A stretch of 50,249 nt of DNA from Anaerolineae bacterium (GTDB lineage: Bacteria > Chloroflexota > Anaerolineae > B4-G1 > SLSP01): the NCBI GenBank assembly GCA_016931185.1, contig JAFGFI010000122.1:1-50249 (forward strand), in the 5' to 3' direction. Shown in pieces: positions 8,868 to 16,472 of the stretch; within the stretch, counting starts at the first letter, position 1; each line of letters opens with the position of its first letter. The notes beneath the pieces were generated by a model that had not been told where the DNA came from, did not search any database, and saw only the letters and a program-made list of their open reading frames with translations. A program made the position numbers and the translations under genes.

Positions 8868-9560
8868 ATGATGTTGCCTAAAGTAATTTTGCATACCGAA
8901 GTCAGTGTGGATGGTCGTATGGATTGGATGTTGGATGATAACTTTCTCTATTATCGTATGATCGCGGGTTGGAAGCTGGATGCGATGCTTTCCGGCAGTA
9001 ATACAATGTTGGCGGCCTATCCTGCCCCCGATACACCTGAAATGCTGGCCGCGCCGCCGCCACAGAAAGCCCCCGGCCTGCAGCGGCTCCTCGTCGTGGA
9101 TAGTCGTGGCCGCCTGCAGTGTTGGCGTCAAATGCAGCAGAGTCAGTGGTGGGGGGATGTGACGTTGTTGTGTACACAGACCACGCCTCCCGCTTATGTC
9201 GAGACCGTTAAACGCCTGGGCATAGACGTGATCGTTGCTGGTCAAGATCACGTTGACCTGCGTGCTGCATTGGAAGAAGTCAACGCCCGCTATGGTATCG
9301 AAGTCGTCCGCACCGACAGTGGCGGGACTCTCCACGGGGTATTGCTGCGCGCTGGCCTGGTGAGTGAACTTAGTATACTGCTCAATCCTTGCCTGGTAGG
9401 AGGGACGTCTCTACGTTCCTTGTTCGTCGCTCCTGACCTGGACTCCAAAGACGCGCTCATATCCCTGCACCTGTTGGAAGTTAAGAATCTTGAGAGCGAT
9501 TTTGTCTGGTTGCGCTATGAGGTCCTGAAGGAGGCCGCCCGCCAGGAGGCAGGAGTATGA
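8868..9560 (+). CDS. RibD C-terminal / dihydrofolate-reductase-like protein
   Basis: 230 residues from the ATG at 8868, chosen because GTGGAGGGA lies 8-9 bases upstream and it follows the ATPase stop by 4 bases. It begins with the RibD/DHFR-fold pattern (KVILHTEVSVDGRMD), and carries a SGSNTM motif and, later, TDSGGTLHGVLLRAGLVSE, typical of the NADPH-dependent reductase domain of riboflavin synthesis and its paralogues (COG1985-like). The deaminase half of RibD is absent. Being inside an ABC exporter operon, with an ATGA overlap into the permease gene, it may make or modify the exported compound or give resistance. Substrate unknown. Confidence 0.8.
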   Translation: MMLPKVILHTEVSVDGRMDWMLDDNFLYYRMIAGWKLDAMLSGSNTMLAAYPAPDTPEMLAAPPPQKAPGLQRLLVVDSRGRLQCWRQMQQSQWWGDVTLLCTQTTPPAYVETVKRLGIDVIVAGQDHVDLRAALEEVNARYGIEVVRTDSGGTLHGVLLRAGLVSELSILLNPCLVGGTSLRSLFVAPDLDSKDALISLHLLEVKNLESDFVWLRYEVLKEAARQEAGV

Positions 9561-10348
9561 ACCTTCGTGGTGGCCTCGCGCTTATCAAAAACACTTGGCT
9601 TATGTGGCTGCAACACCGGAGTTTTTTCTTCCTGCTGGCGTTTGGTTGGATGGTTCCGCCGTTGATCTATCTCTTTGTCTGGAGTACGGCAGCGGGAGCA
9701 CAGACTATCGGAGGATTAAACCGGGGCGCGTTTGTGGCTTATTACCTGGTGTTGATCCTGGTCAACCAACTCACTTACGCACAGGCTAACTGGACGGTGG
9801 GAGATGTAATCCGTTACGGTGGGATGAACCAACTGCTGATGCGCCCACTTTCCCCGGTATTCGATACCCTCTCGACCGAAGTGGCGGGCAAAGTGGTTTA
9901 CATGCTCTTTGTGATTCCGGTGACGGCAGTGCTGGCCCTGATCTTGCGACCTGAACTGCATGTCACTCCTACGAGTAGTCTCTACTTTATCTTATCGCTC
10001 GTTCTAGCATGGGCTTTGCGCTTCTTCTGGGGCTACTGGTTGGCTCTGCTTGCTTTCTGGGCGACGCGGGCCGATGGACTGTTGGCCTTGCAAGATTCCC
10101 TGGTTTTTCTATTGGCGGGCCAGGTCGCACCGACGGTGCTGTTGCCCGGCTTGTTGCGCCAAGCGTCCACATTACTCCCCTTCCGCTACATGCTCGGTTT
10201 CCCCGTCGAAATTCTGATGGGATTAGTCACCGGCGTGGAGTTACAGCAAGGACTAGTGTTCCAGATTGGTTGGACGGTCGCCGCCGTCGCCATCTTTCTC
10301 ATTCTCTGGCGTGCGGGCGTGAAACAATATTCGGCAGTAGGGGGATAA
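9557..10348 (+). CDS. ABC-2 type exporter permease (COG4587-like)
   Basis: 263 residues with about six hydrophobic spans (near 25-45, 55-75, 115-135, 145-170, 180-200, 230-250). The pattern fits the single-domain permeases that work with COG4586-type ATPases. The middle segment YGGMNQLLMRPLSP resembles the cytosolic coupling region of ABC-2 permeases (usually ending in L-RP). The ATG overlaps the previous stop (ATGA) and has an AGGAG site close upstream. It probably forms a heterodimer with the permease that follows. Confidence 0.85.
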   Translation: MNLRGGLALIKNTWLMWLQHRSFFFLLAFGWMVPPLIYLFVWSTAAGAQTIGGLNRGAFVAYYLVLILVNQLTYAQANWTVGDVIRYGGMNQLLMRPLSPVFDTLSTEVAGKVVYMLFVIPVTAVLALILRPELHVTPTSSLYFILSLVLAWALRFFWGYWLALLAFWATRADGLLALQDSLVFLLAGQVAPTVLLPGLLRQASTLLPFRYMLGFPVEILMGLVTGVELQQGLVFQIGWTVAAVAIFLILWRAGVKQYSAVGG

Positions 10349-10352
10349 TATA

Positions 10353-11147
10353 ATGTTGCTTTACCTGCGCTTGATTAAACGTTTTATCAGTGTCGCTTTT
10401 CAAAATGTCTTAGCTTATCAGATGAATTTCTGGATCAGCCTATTGCACTCGCTCTTGAATTTGGGAACGGGCGTGTTGGGTGTGGTGGTACTATTCAGCC
10501 AGGTGGAGACGGTACAGGGATGGACACTGCCCTCGACGCTGGCTTTGCTGGGCGTCTATCTGATACTGGGCGCGCTGCGTGGATTGTTCATTGGCCCCAG
10601 CTTGGAATCGTTGGCAGGGATGGATGGCGAGATCTGGACTGGGAAGTTTGATTTCACCTTGCTGCGCCCGGTGGACATCCAGTTTCTCGCCAGTTTTCAA
10701 CATTGGCGGCCCCTTGCATTGCTAGATGTGCTATTTGGGCTAGGTGTGCTGATCACGGCTACCGTGCGGCTAGGCTACATGTTAACGTTTGGCAATTTAT
10801 TGACCTTTTTTCTCGCGCTTATCGCCGGGTTGCTCATTCTCTATGCAATCCTGCTGGCTTTCAGCGCGTTGGTCTTCTGGAGTCCTGGTTTCCTGTTCAC
10901 GTGGGTCTTCAACGCCCTCTTCCAACTGGCGCGCTATCCCGTCGGCCTCTATCCTGGCTGGCTGAGATTAGTACTCACGTGGGTTGTCCCTGTTGGTATC
11001 ATGACCACGGTCCCCGTGCAAGCCCTGACCGGCGCACTCGCGCCGGGGATGCTGTTGGGTAGTCTCACGCTCGCGCTAGTCTTCTCCGCGGGTGCGACGG
11101 CCCTATTCCGTACCGGATTGCGGCGGTATGCCAGCGCGTCAAGTTAA
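10353..11147 (+). CDS. ABC-2 type exporter permease (COG3694-like)
   Basis: 264 residues with about six spans. The coupling segment GKFDFTLLRPVDIQF (about 90-104) is the family signature shared with the previous permease. It starts 4 bases after the previous stop, behind AGGGGGA. It is the last gene of the operon; a strong hairpin follows at 11154-11189. Together with the ATPase and the partner permease it should form a full heterodimeric exporter of unknown substrate. Confidence 0.85.
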   Translation: MLLYLRLIKRFISVAFQNVLAYQMNFWISLLHSLLNLGTGVLGVVVLFSQVETVQGWTLPSTLALLGVYLILGALRGLFIGPSLESLAGMDGEIWTGKFDFTLLRPVDIQFLASFQHWRPLALLDVLFGLGVLITATVRLGYMLTFGNLLTFFLALIAGLLILYAILLAFSALVFWSPGFLFTWVFNALFQLARYPVGLYPGWLRLVLTWVVPVGIMTTVPVQALTGALAPGMLLGSLTLALVFSAGATALFRTGLRRYASASS

Positions 11148-11153
11148 TGAAAC

Positions 11154-11189
11154 CATACCCCCGGTTTCTTCTGAGAGACCGGGGGTATG
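11154..11189. terminator. Bidirectional terminator between convergent genes
   Basis: A perfect 12-bp inverted repeat (11154-11165 with 11178-11189, 12-base loop), rich in C/G, sits 6 bases past the permease stop and 6 bases from the stop of the convergent CAP-domain gene. T-runs are weak on both sides (minus strand: ggtttcatt). Confidence 0.7.
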
Positions 11190-11195
11190 CCAAAC

Positions 11196-13298
11196 TTATG
11201 GAATGTCCACAGCAATGGCCTGGTAGGTATCGTAAGGTCGCGCGGAAGGATCGGGTTTGTAATCTAGGATGATCACCGCGTGCATCTTGCTCCAATCTAC
11301 ACCGCTGAGGCTGTCAATCGTCAAAACATAGGTGCTACTGGCATCTGTCACCAGATCGGTGCTGATCGTGGCCGAAGCCTTGTCATGTACGTAACGCTGC
11401 GTCAGTCTCCCCGATACCGGCCCGCTGTCAGACTGTTCGTAGAGCAAAACCCAAATAGTGGCCTTATTGCTCGCGCCGAGGGTCACGCTGCCCAGATTGG
11501 TCACATTGATCGTGAACGCGACCGTGTCCCCAGTACATTCCACATTGGCCTGGATTTCGGCCTGCCCTTCGGGCACAGCCAACGCCGAATCAACCATGCT
11601 TTTGTAGAGGTTGTAAAAATCGGTGCCGTTCGTCAGGCGCTCGGCTACCTGGTCGCCACTGTCCGTCATCACCATGGGATAACCAACGTAGCCGCCAATA
11701 GCCCATCCATCCCACCATCGCGACTGCCGGGGGTCTGTATAGCCCAATTGGACATCGTGCTCTAAGAAAAGTACCGGCCGACCGGCGTATTCGGGGACTA
11801 GCTGATCGTCAATCACCGGCGCCACAGTTTGACAATAGTAACAATCGGTGCTTAAGAAGGCTTCAAAGACTATCAAGCGCGTATTATCCTGGGAACTACT
11901 GGGATTTCGTATCACCAGAGGCAGATACACAGCATAAGTTTCACCGCTCGTCGTGGTGAAGGACCAGACGGGACCGGTGGTGGTGCTGAGGCCATCTGTA
12001 GCGGTGATTTGCCAGTAGTAGAGAGTGCCGGTGATCAGCGAGCCGGGATTATAGCCGGTCGTCGTCACGTTGCTATCCATGACGGGCGGTGGATTGTTGG
12101 TGCCAAATGCTACGGTATAGGTGACACTGTCGCCCGAATCCGGGTCGCCGCCACTCCAAGAGAGCGCGGTGGTGGTGGCTATGCCCGTCGCTCCATGGGA
12201 TGGATGCGGCGCACTGGGTACATTGGGGGCTGCATTGGTCGGTGTTGTCGCGGCGGTGTTCAAATCCAAGAGTTCACTGTCATCTCCAACCGTCACACTT
12301 TTGACAGCACTTGCTGCTCCAGAAAAAGTGACATTGTATGTCCCCGGGGCCGTTATTGGAATGGCGTACCCGCCGCTGTTAGACGTGACTGCATAGTATG
12401 TGCCGGCATCCGGCATAACCGTGACGCCTGCAATCCCTTCTCCCGGATCGTATATTTCATCAGCATCGGTGTCGTTCCATACCGTGCCTACCAGGAACCG
12501 GTTGTAATGATCGGCGCTGCTGGTGTTGGCTTTGCAATAGTTGCCGGTCGTCACCAGAGGGCCAACGCTGGTCTCATCATTATCTTCAAACACCATCGCA
12601 ATGCCCACGTTGGTATAATCACCGTCTATGGACATAATTGCTTTCCGGTGTCCCCTGCTATCTTGCATTCCATCGGGAGGACTGTTGCCCCAGTCAATAT
12701 TGAAGGCAGCGTGGGCATAAACTGGGTTATCGGCCCAGACAAACACACTGCCCCGCGCATTGGCGTAAGAAAACCCGGCATCTGTTATTCGTTGAAACTG
12801 CCCATCGTGATTCTGATCATCTACGCTAATAAGGTATTGCGAATGGGCTTCTGCGGCATTGTAGAGCCGCCGATCAAAAGCTGCGGGGGGGTTTGCGTCA
12901 TAACCGGCAAATTCTTGTTGCAACAGGGCCGTATCTACACCGAAGTAGGTGCGTCCGCCGGCGATATTGGGATCGGTTGAGGTGGCTAACCATATTCCCT
13001 CTTGCGTTGGATCGGCGCGCGCGCGATTCATCAACCATACCATTGCCTGTTCGTTGCCGTCAGGATGCGCGCCATCCCCAGTTTTGTGGTAGATCCACTC
13101 TGTCGTGGGCGCGTAGGGGGCTTTGGATACAGATTGGGTTTCAGGCAGCACGGGTAAAGTGCTGTGCGGTGGATTCAATGCGGCGCTATGATGATCAGGA
13201 GGAGTATCTTGAGCTGTCACCCCTGCCCCAGGGTAGAGCATCCAAAGGGATAGCAACATTCCAATCAACAAAATCGATATGCTTTGTCTGGTTTTCAT
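11196..13298 (-). CDS. Secreted CAP-domain protein with Ig-like modules and C-terminal CxxC domain
   Basis: 700 residues. A signal peptide (about 1-30) is followed by a CAP/SCP domain (about 80-260: MNRARADP, AEAHSQYL, and a late SRGHRK with H217). Next comes a SdrD_B-like module (about 270-345: GTVWNDTDADEIYDPGEG) and a fibronectin/cadherin-like module (about 360-450). After the short motif YLPLVIRN, common in secreted Chloroflexota proteins, there is a domain of about 225 residues opening like thioredoxin-fold proteins, with C486-YY-C489. CAP proteins are extracellular and often Ca-dependent; the CxxC part suggests disulfide chemistry outside the cell. AAGGAG lies 8 bases before the ATG. 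Monocistronic by appearance. Exact role unknown. Confidence 0.8.
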   Translation of the reverse strand: MKTRQSISILLIGMLLSLWMLYPGAGVTAQDTPPDHHSAALNPPHSTLPVLPETQSVSKAPYAPTTEWIYHKTGDGAHPDGNEQAMVWLMNRARADPTQEGIWLATSTDPNIAGGRTYFGVDTALLQQEFAGYDANPPAAFDRRLYNAAEAHSQYLISVDDQNHDGQFQRITDAGFSYANARGSVFVWADNPVYAHAAFNIDWGNSPPDGMQDSRGHRKAIMSIDGDYTNVGIAMVFEDNDETSVGPLVTTGNYCKANTSSADHYNRFLVGTVWNDTDADEIYDPGEGIAGVTVMPDAGTYYAVTSNSGGYAIPITAPGTYNVTFSGAASAVKSVTVGDDSELLDLNTAATTPTNAAPNVPSAPHPSHGATGIATTTALSWSGGDPDSGDSVTYTVAFGTNNPPPVMDSNVTTTGYNPGSLITGTLYYWQITATDGLSTTTGPVWSFTTTSGETYAVYLPLVIRNPSSSQDNTRLIVFEAFLSTDCYYCQTVAPVIDDQLVPEYAGRPVLFLEHDVQLGYTDPRQSRWWDGWAIGGYVGYPMVMTDSGDQVAERLTNGTDFYNLYKSMVDSALAVPEGQAEIQANVECTGDTVAFTINVTNLGSVTLGASNKATIWVLLYEQSDSGPVSGRLTQRYVHDKASATISTDLVTDASSTYVLTIDSLSGVDWSKMHAVIILDYKPDPSARPYDTYQAIAVDIP

Positions 13299-13379
13299 AG
13301 TTTAGGCTCCTTGTGATAGATAGGTTTGTTACATAAGTATAACGCAAAGCCTCAAAAAACACCAAAAGAGATGATTACT

Positions 13380-14162
13380 CTACTCCTCCCGCCTATTCAT
13401 CTGTCGTCCTATCCACCACATAGAGACCACGGCGATGCCGCCAAGCACCGCTAGATCGAAGCCCAGGCGCGTGGTGATGGGGCCGATAACTACCTGTCGT
13501 AGTGCGGAGGATGCGTATGTTGCAGGACTGAACCGGCCTAACACCAGCATAAAGCCCGGTAAGTGATCCGGGGGGACAATCACGGGGCCAAGGCCCGTCA
13601 TTAACAGGGTCGTCAAGAAGGTTAAGTTATGCGCTTCCTGCTGTGTCCGTCCGAGCAAGCCGAGAACTGCTCCGAGTCCTGCCAGGGGGACTGCGCAGAA
13701 AGGCACAATGAGTACAACCAGCGGGTGTAGAGTAATGGGAATATTCAACAGCCAGGGCCCCAGGGCCATGGTTATGATGATGGAGGGCAGGTTGAGTAAG
13801 AAGAATGCGGCGACCATAGAGAGTACAAAAGCGTAACGGTGTACCGGCAGTGTGGCGATATAGTCCAGGCCACCCTGGAAACGCATCCACTGCACGCGGC
13901 TTTGTACATTGTTCATCGTGCCGAAGAGCAGACTGACCACCACGTTACCCGTCATCACGTAAACGAGGGCTTCAGTGCCCGAATCACGGGCAAAAACTCC
14001 CAACCCAAGCAGACTGAACAGTGGGGTTACGATGCCACTGAGTATAGCGCTCCGCCAACACCAACGCCAGTTGGTCATTTCCATCAAGAATAAATCCAAT
14101 ACTTGAGAGGGTACAGATTGACCATAGAACCTCTCTCGCGCGTCACGAGGTATAGTGGACAT
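13380..14162 (-). CDS. ABC-2 type transporter permease
   Basis: 260 residues from the ATG at 14162, preferred over an upstream reading because GGAGG stands 6 bases before it. It has about six hydrophobic spans and the pattern of ABC-2 membrane proteins (a first cytosolic segment MQRFQGG-like: VQWMRFQGGLDYIATLPV, near residues 75-92). It overlaps the 3' end of the ATPase gene by 20 bases, so the two are surely one unit. Substrate unknown; drug or lipid export is typical of the family. Confidence 0.85.
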   Translation of the reverse strand: MSTIPRDARERFYGQSVPSQVLDLFLMEMTNWRWCWRSAILSGIVTPLFSLLGLGVFARDSGTEALVYVMTGNVVVSLLFGTMNNVQSRVQWMRFQGGLDYIATLPVHRYAFVLSMVAAFFLLNLPSIIITMALGPWLLNIPITLHPLVVLIVPFCAVPLAGLGAVLGLLGRTQQEAHNLTFLTTLLMTGLGPVIVPPDHLPGFMLVLGRFSPATYASSALRQVVIGPITTRLGFDLAVLGGIAVVSMWWIGRQMNRREE

Positions 14163-15066
14163 ATAAATCCTCCAGGGTGGCTGAATAGAGCCGGAAATCA
14201 TCCAGTTGTGTCAAGTCCAGTTGGCTAAGCAGTTCTCCCACCGCGTCCCGTTCCACCCAGGCAATCCATCGCCCAGGCTGAATCTGATGCGCGGTAAGTT
14301 GTGGCGGTAGAGTAGAGGGGAGAGCGTCATTTGGAAAAGCTGTAGCAGAGGTGAATATCTCCAGGCGCAATTTCTGATCTACCTGTTTTTTCAAGTCACT
14401 GGGCCTTCCTATGGCAACCAATTCTCCATCCCGTAAAATACCCACCCGTTGGACAACTTTCTCGGCCTCAATAGCATCGTGGGTGATGAAGATGATAGTT
14501 GTGCCGTATTCCCGGTTGATTTGATTGAGGACATCCCAGACCAATCGCCGCCGCTGTGGGGCCAAATCGTTGGTAGGTTCGTCAAGGATTAGCACGGGCA
14601 AGTGGCCCGCCATCGCCACGGCCAGGCGGAGCAGCCGCCGCTGTCCACCGGAAAGCTGTGTGCTGTACTTATCACGGAGCGAATCCATCTGCCATACTTC
14701 CAGCAACCGGTCGCGTTCCCGGCGAGCGTCGGTGTGACTCAACCCGCGCAGGTGTGCAGTAAAGTAGAGGGCTTCCGCTACCGAGAGGTTGTTAAGAGCA
14801 TGGGCCTGTTGTGGCATATAACCCACAAACCGGGGAATATCACGCGGTCTATCGGCAATATCGCGCCCGAACAACATGATTTGACCGGATGTTGGGCGCA
14901 ATAGGTTCACCATCTGGCGCACGAGCGTCGTCTTTCCCGCGCCATTATCGCCTAAAAACCCAAAAATTTCACCCTGGTGGATTTGCAGAGAGATGTCGCA
15001 ATTGGCCGGATATTCTTGTTTCGGGTAATACTTGGTCAGGTCTTGAATATTATACACAATGTTCAT
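14143..15066 (-). CDS. ABC transporter ATP-binding protein
   Basis: 307 residues from the ATG at 15066 (AAAGGC just upstream; a longer TTG reading from 15099 lacks a site). Walker A GDNGAGKTT is at 39-47, Q-loop at YMPQQ (about 83-87), signature LSGGQ at 138-142, Walker B LILDEP at 159-164 and switch His in ITHD near 195. The C-terminal 75 residues are a family-typical accessory domain. It partners with the permease encoded immediately downstream. The 175 bases upstream show nothing I can name. Confidence 0.9.
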   Translation of the reverse strand: MNIVYNIQDLTKYYPKQEYPANCDISLQIHQGEIFGFLGDNGAGKTTLVRQMVNLLRPTSGQIMLFGRDIADRPRDIPRFVGYMPQQAHALNNLSVAEALYFTAHLRGLSHTDARRERDRLLEVWQMDSLRDKYSTQLSGGQRRLLRLAVAMAGHLPVLILDEPTNDLAPQRRRLVWDVLNQINREYGTTIIFITHDAIEAEKVVQRVGILRDGELVAIGRPSDLKKQVDQKLRLEIFTSATAFPNDALPSTLPPQLTAHQIQPGRWIAWVERDAVGELLSQLDLTQLDDFRLYSATLEDLYVHYTS

Positions 15067-15274
15067 AATTTGCCTTTGTTTGGACTGCCTGGAAGCCAAA
15101 AATTATTCTTAAAGACCAAAACTGACGCCGAGACTCCGTACTTTGTTTGCAAAGAGTCGCTAGCGCGCACAAGTGTTGGGGTGTAGGCGCGCTTTCCATA
15201 GCGCGTTCTTCATAGCCCACCGGTTATACGTGTTAACGAAGCGTCTCAGTAGATATCTGGAAGGCACTCGCATA

Positions 15275-15943
15275 CTAATGTCTGGGGTATTCAGGACGGT
15301 AACCAAATAGACTCATATCGCCCTTGAGGATGTTGAGGAGTTGCGGTGTTTCATCCCATTTTAAACGTCGAATCCAGTAGCCTACGCGTGTAATTACCAT
15401 TTGGTTTGTTTCAGGTTGGTATACCATTGAGCGAAACTTATATAGGGTGAAAGTCTCTTCATTTTTCCCCATTCGTTTTTGCTGAAAGATGATCGATCCT
15501 GGAGAATCAAGTTTGATCAGGAAGGCAATAATGATAAATGTAGGCGCGGCAATCAGTAATCCGAAAATAGCCATCATTATATCAAATCCGCGCTCAATGG
15601 TCTTCAATGGTTTTCCTACAAGTAGCGTTGTCACATAACAGATAGGATTTTGTTGGACCGGCAATAAGCCAGGTGCCCCCTGGTAGCTAGCAGTTTGCAT
15701 CATAGCTGTGTGGATGCGCGTTTGTAAACTCTCTTGGTAGGCTACAAACAATGATTTGGGCCAGTCCCATATCTCACGCGTGCATACTTGTAGCAAAGCT
15801 CCAAATCCCAATTGGGCGGCTTCAGTGATAGCTTCAGTGAAGACACATACCATCTCTTCCTCAAATTCGTGAAGAAATTGGTGGGGATAGAGATGTAGCA
15901 AAATCGTGTAGATATGGATGCTTATGGATATTAGCTTGTTCAT
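15275..15943 (-). CDS. PadR-linked protein with truncated phosphoglycosyl transferase domain
   Basis: 222 residues in two parts. Residues 1-75 (LLHLYPHQFLHEFEEEM, then a helical stretch) resemble the short domain often encoded next to PadR regulators or at the front of MacB-like permeases. Residues 113-218 match the bacterial sugar transferase family (PglC/WbaP type): membrane helix 122-144, YKFRSM at 168-173, catalytic-type dyad D197-E198 in WDETPQLLNILKGDMS. The usual GPRP reads GYRP and the protein stops at RPEYPRH. About 40-60 residues normally following (with a PG-TGWAQ motif) are missing, and no such motif is seen in the other frames downstream. It overlaps padR by ATGA. Activity is doubtful. 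Confidence 0.75.
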   Translation of the reverse strand: MNKLISISIHIYTILLHLYPHQFLHEFEEEMVCVFTEAITEAAQLGFGALLQVCTREIWDWPKSLFVAYQESLQTRIHTAMMQTASYQGAPGLLPVQQNPICYVTTLLVGKPLKTIERGFDIMMAIFGLLIAAPTFIIIAFLIKLDSPGSIIFQQKRMGKNEETFTLYKFRSMVYQPETNQMVITRVGYWIRRLKWDETPQLLNILKGDMSLFGYRPEYPRH

Positions 15944-16293
15944 ATCTGTGCCCCTGCTATTTGATGTTGGGCTAATGTTACCAATGCATTGAGTCGTTTG
16001 ACCTCTGCATTTAGAATATATTTCCCCAATTCTGTAAGGGCGTAAGCTTTGCGTGAGCGTTCAGTTTCATTGGGTATCGGATCCGCTACCTGTTGAATCC
16101 ATGTTTGTTCTAGCAGTCGTTTGAGCGCGCCATAGAGCGTGCCCGTGCTTAACATGATGCGGTTATTACTCAATGCCTGGACTTCTTTCATGATGGCATA
16201 ACCATGTTTTGCCCCAGGTAACAGACTTAATAGGATAAACACAGTGGTTTCGGTTAAGGGTAAATAATTTTCGGATGTGTTTACTTGTGTCAT
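15940..16293 (-). CDS. PadR family transcriptional regulator
   Basis: 117 residues. Winged-helix of the PadR-N family: LTETTVFILLSLLPGAKHGYAIMKEV (about 13-38) then STGTLYGALKRLLEQ (about 49-63) and a short C-terminal helix for dimerisation. PadR proteins usually repress their own operon and a neighbouring transporter or membrane gene until a ligand binds. AAGGATG precedes the ATG. Its stop overlaps the next start (ATGA), so the truncated transferase-like protein is co-expressed. Inverted repeats covering its promoter (16309-16371) are the likely operator. Confidence 0.9.
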   Translation of the reverse strand: MTQVNTSENYLPLTETTVFILLSLLPGAKHGYAIMKEVQALSNNRIMLSTGTLYGALKRLLEQTWIQQVADPIPNETERSRKAYALTELGKYILNAEVKRLNALVTLAQHQIAGAQI

Positions 16294-16308
16294 TATATTT
16301 ACATCCTT

Positions 16309-16371
16309 ATAATATGTCGTATGATGATATGTCGTTATGCGACGTATTATAGCGATCTTTTATAATACGTC
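16309..16371. promoter_or_regulatory. Putative PadR operator, three related half-sites
   Basis: ATAATATGTCG (16309-16319) and CGACGTATTAT (16340-16350) form an 11-bp inverted repeat with one mismatch. A third copy, ATAATACGTC, lies at 16362-16371, and a further ATATGTCG at 16328-16335. The cluster sits just upstream of padR on the minus strand and upstream of the divergent decarboxylase-like gene, so PadR may control both. PadR binding is inferred from position. Confidence 0.55.
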
Positions 16372-16437
16372 AAGTGGGATTACCTTTCGCGAAAAATACC
16401 TCTAACGCGCTATGGAAAGTGCGGCTACAGCCTTTGA

Positions 16438-16466
16438 TTGACAGAATGGACACCTTACACTATTCT
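16438..16466 (+). promoter_or_regulatory. Promoter with near-leaderless start
   Basis: TTGACA (16438-16443, exact consensus), 17-base spacer, TATTCT (16461-16466, four of six). The transcript would begin at about the A of the ATG at 16473, and there is no ribosome site before that ATG. This supports both the chosen start codon and a leaderless mRNA. Confidence 0.55.
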
Positions 16467-16472
16467 ATAATA

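Noticed and set aside
12009..12980. Open frame of 323 codons on the plus strand opposite the CAP-domain gene
   Set aside because: It has no domain motif or ribosome site, and the minus frame has a clear signal peptide and domains. It is a shadow of a gene with biased codons.
15275..15943. Loss of the catalytic dyad of the phosphoglycosyl transferase
   Set aside because: I first looked for the dyad directly after KFRSM, but in PglC it lies in the LDEL segment; here WDET (D197-E198) keeps it. Only the C-terminus is missing.
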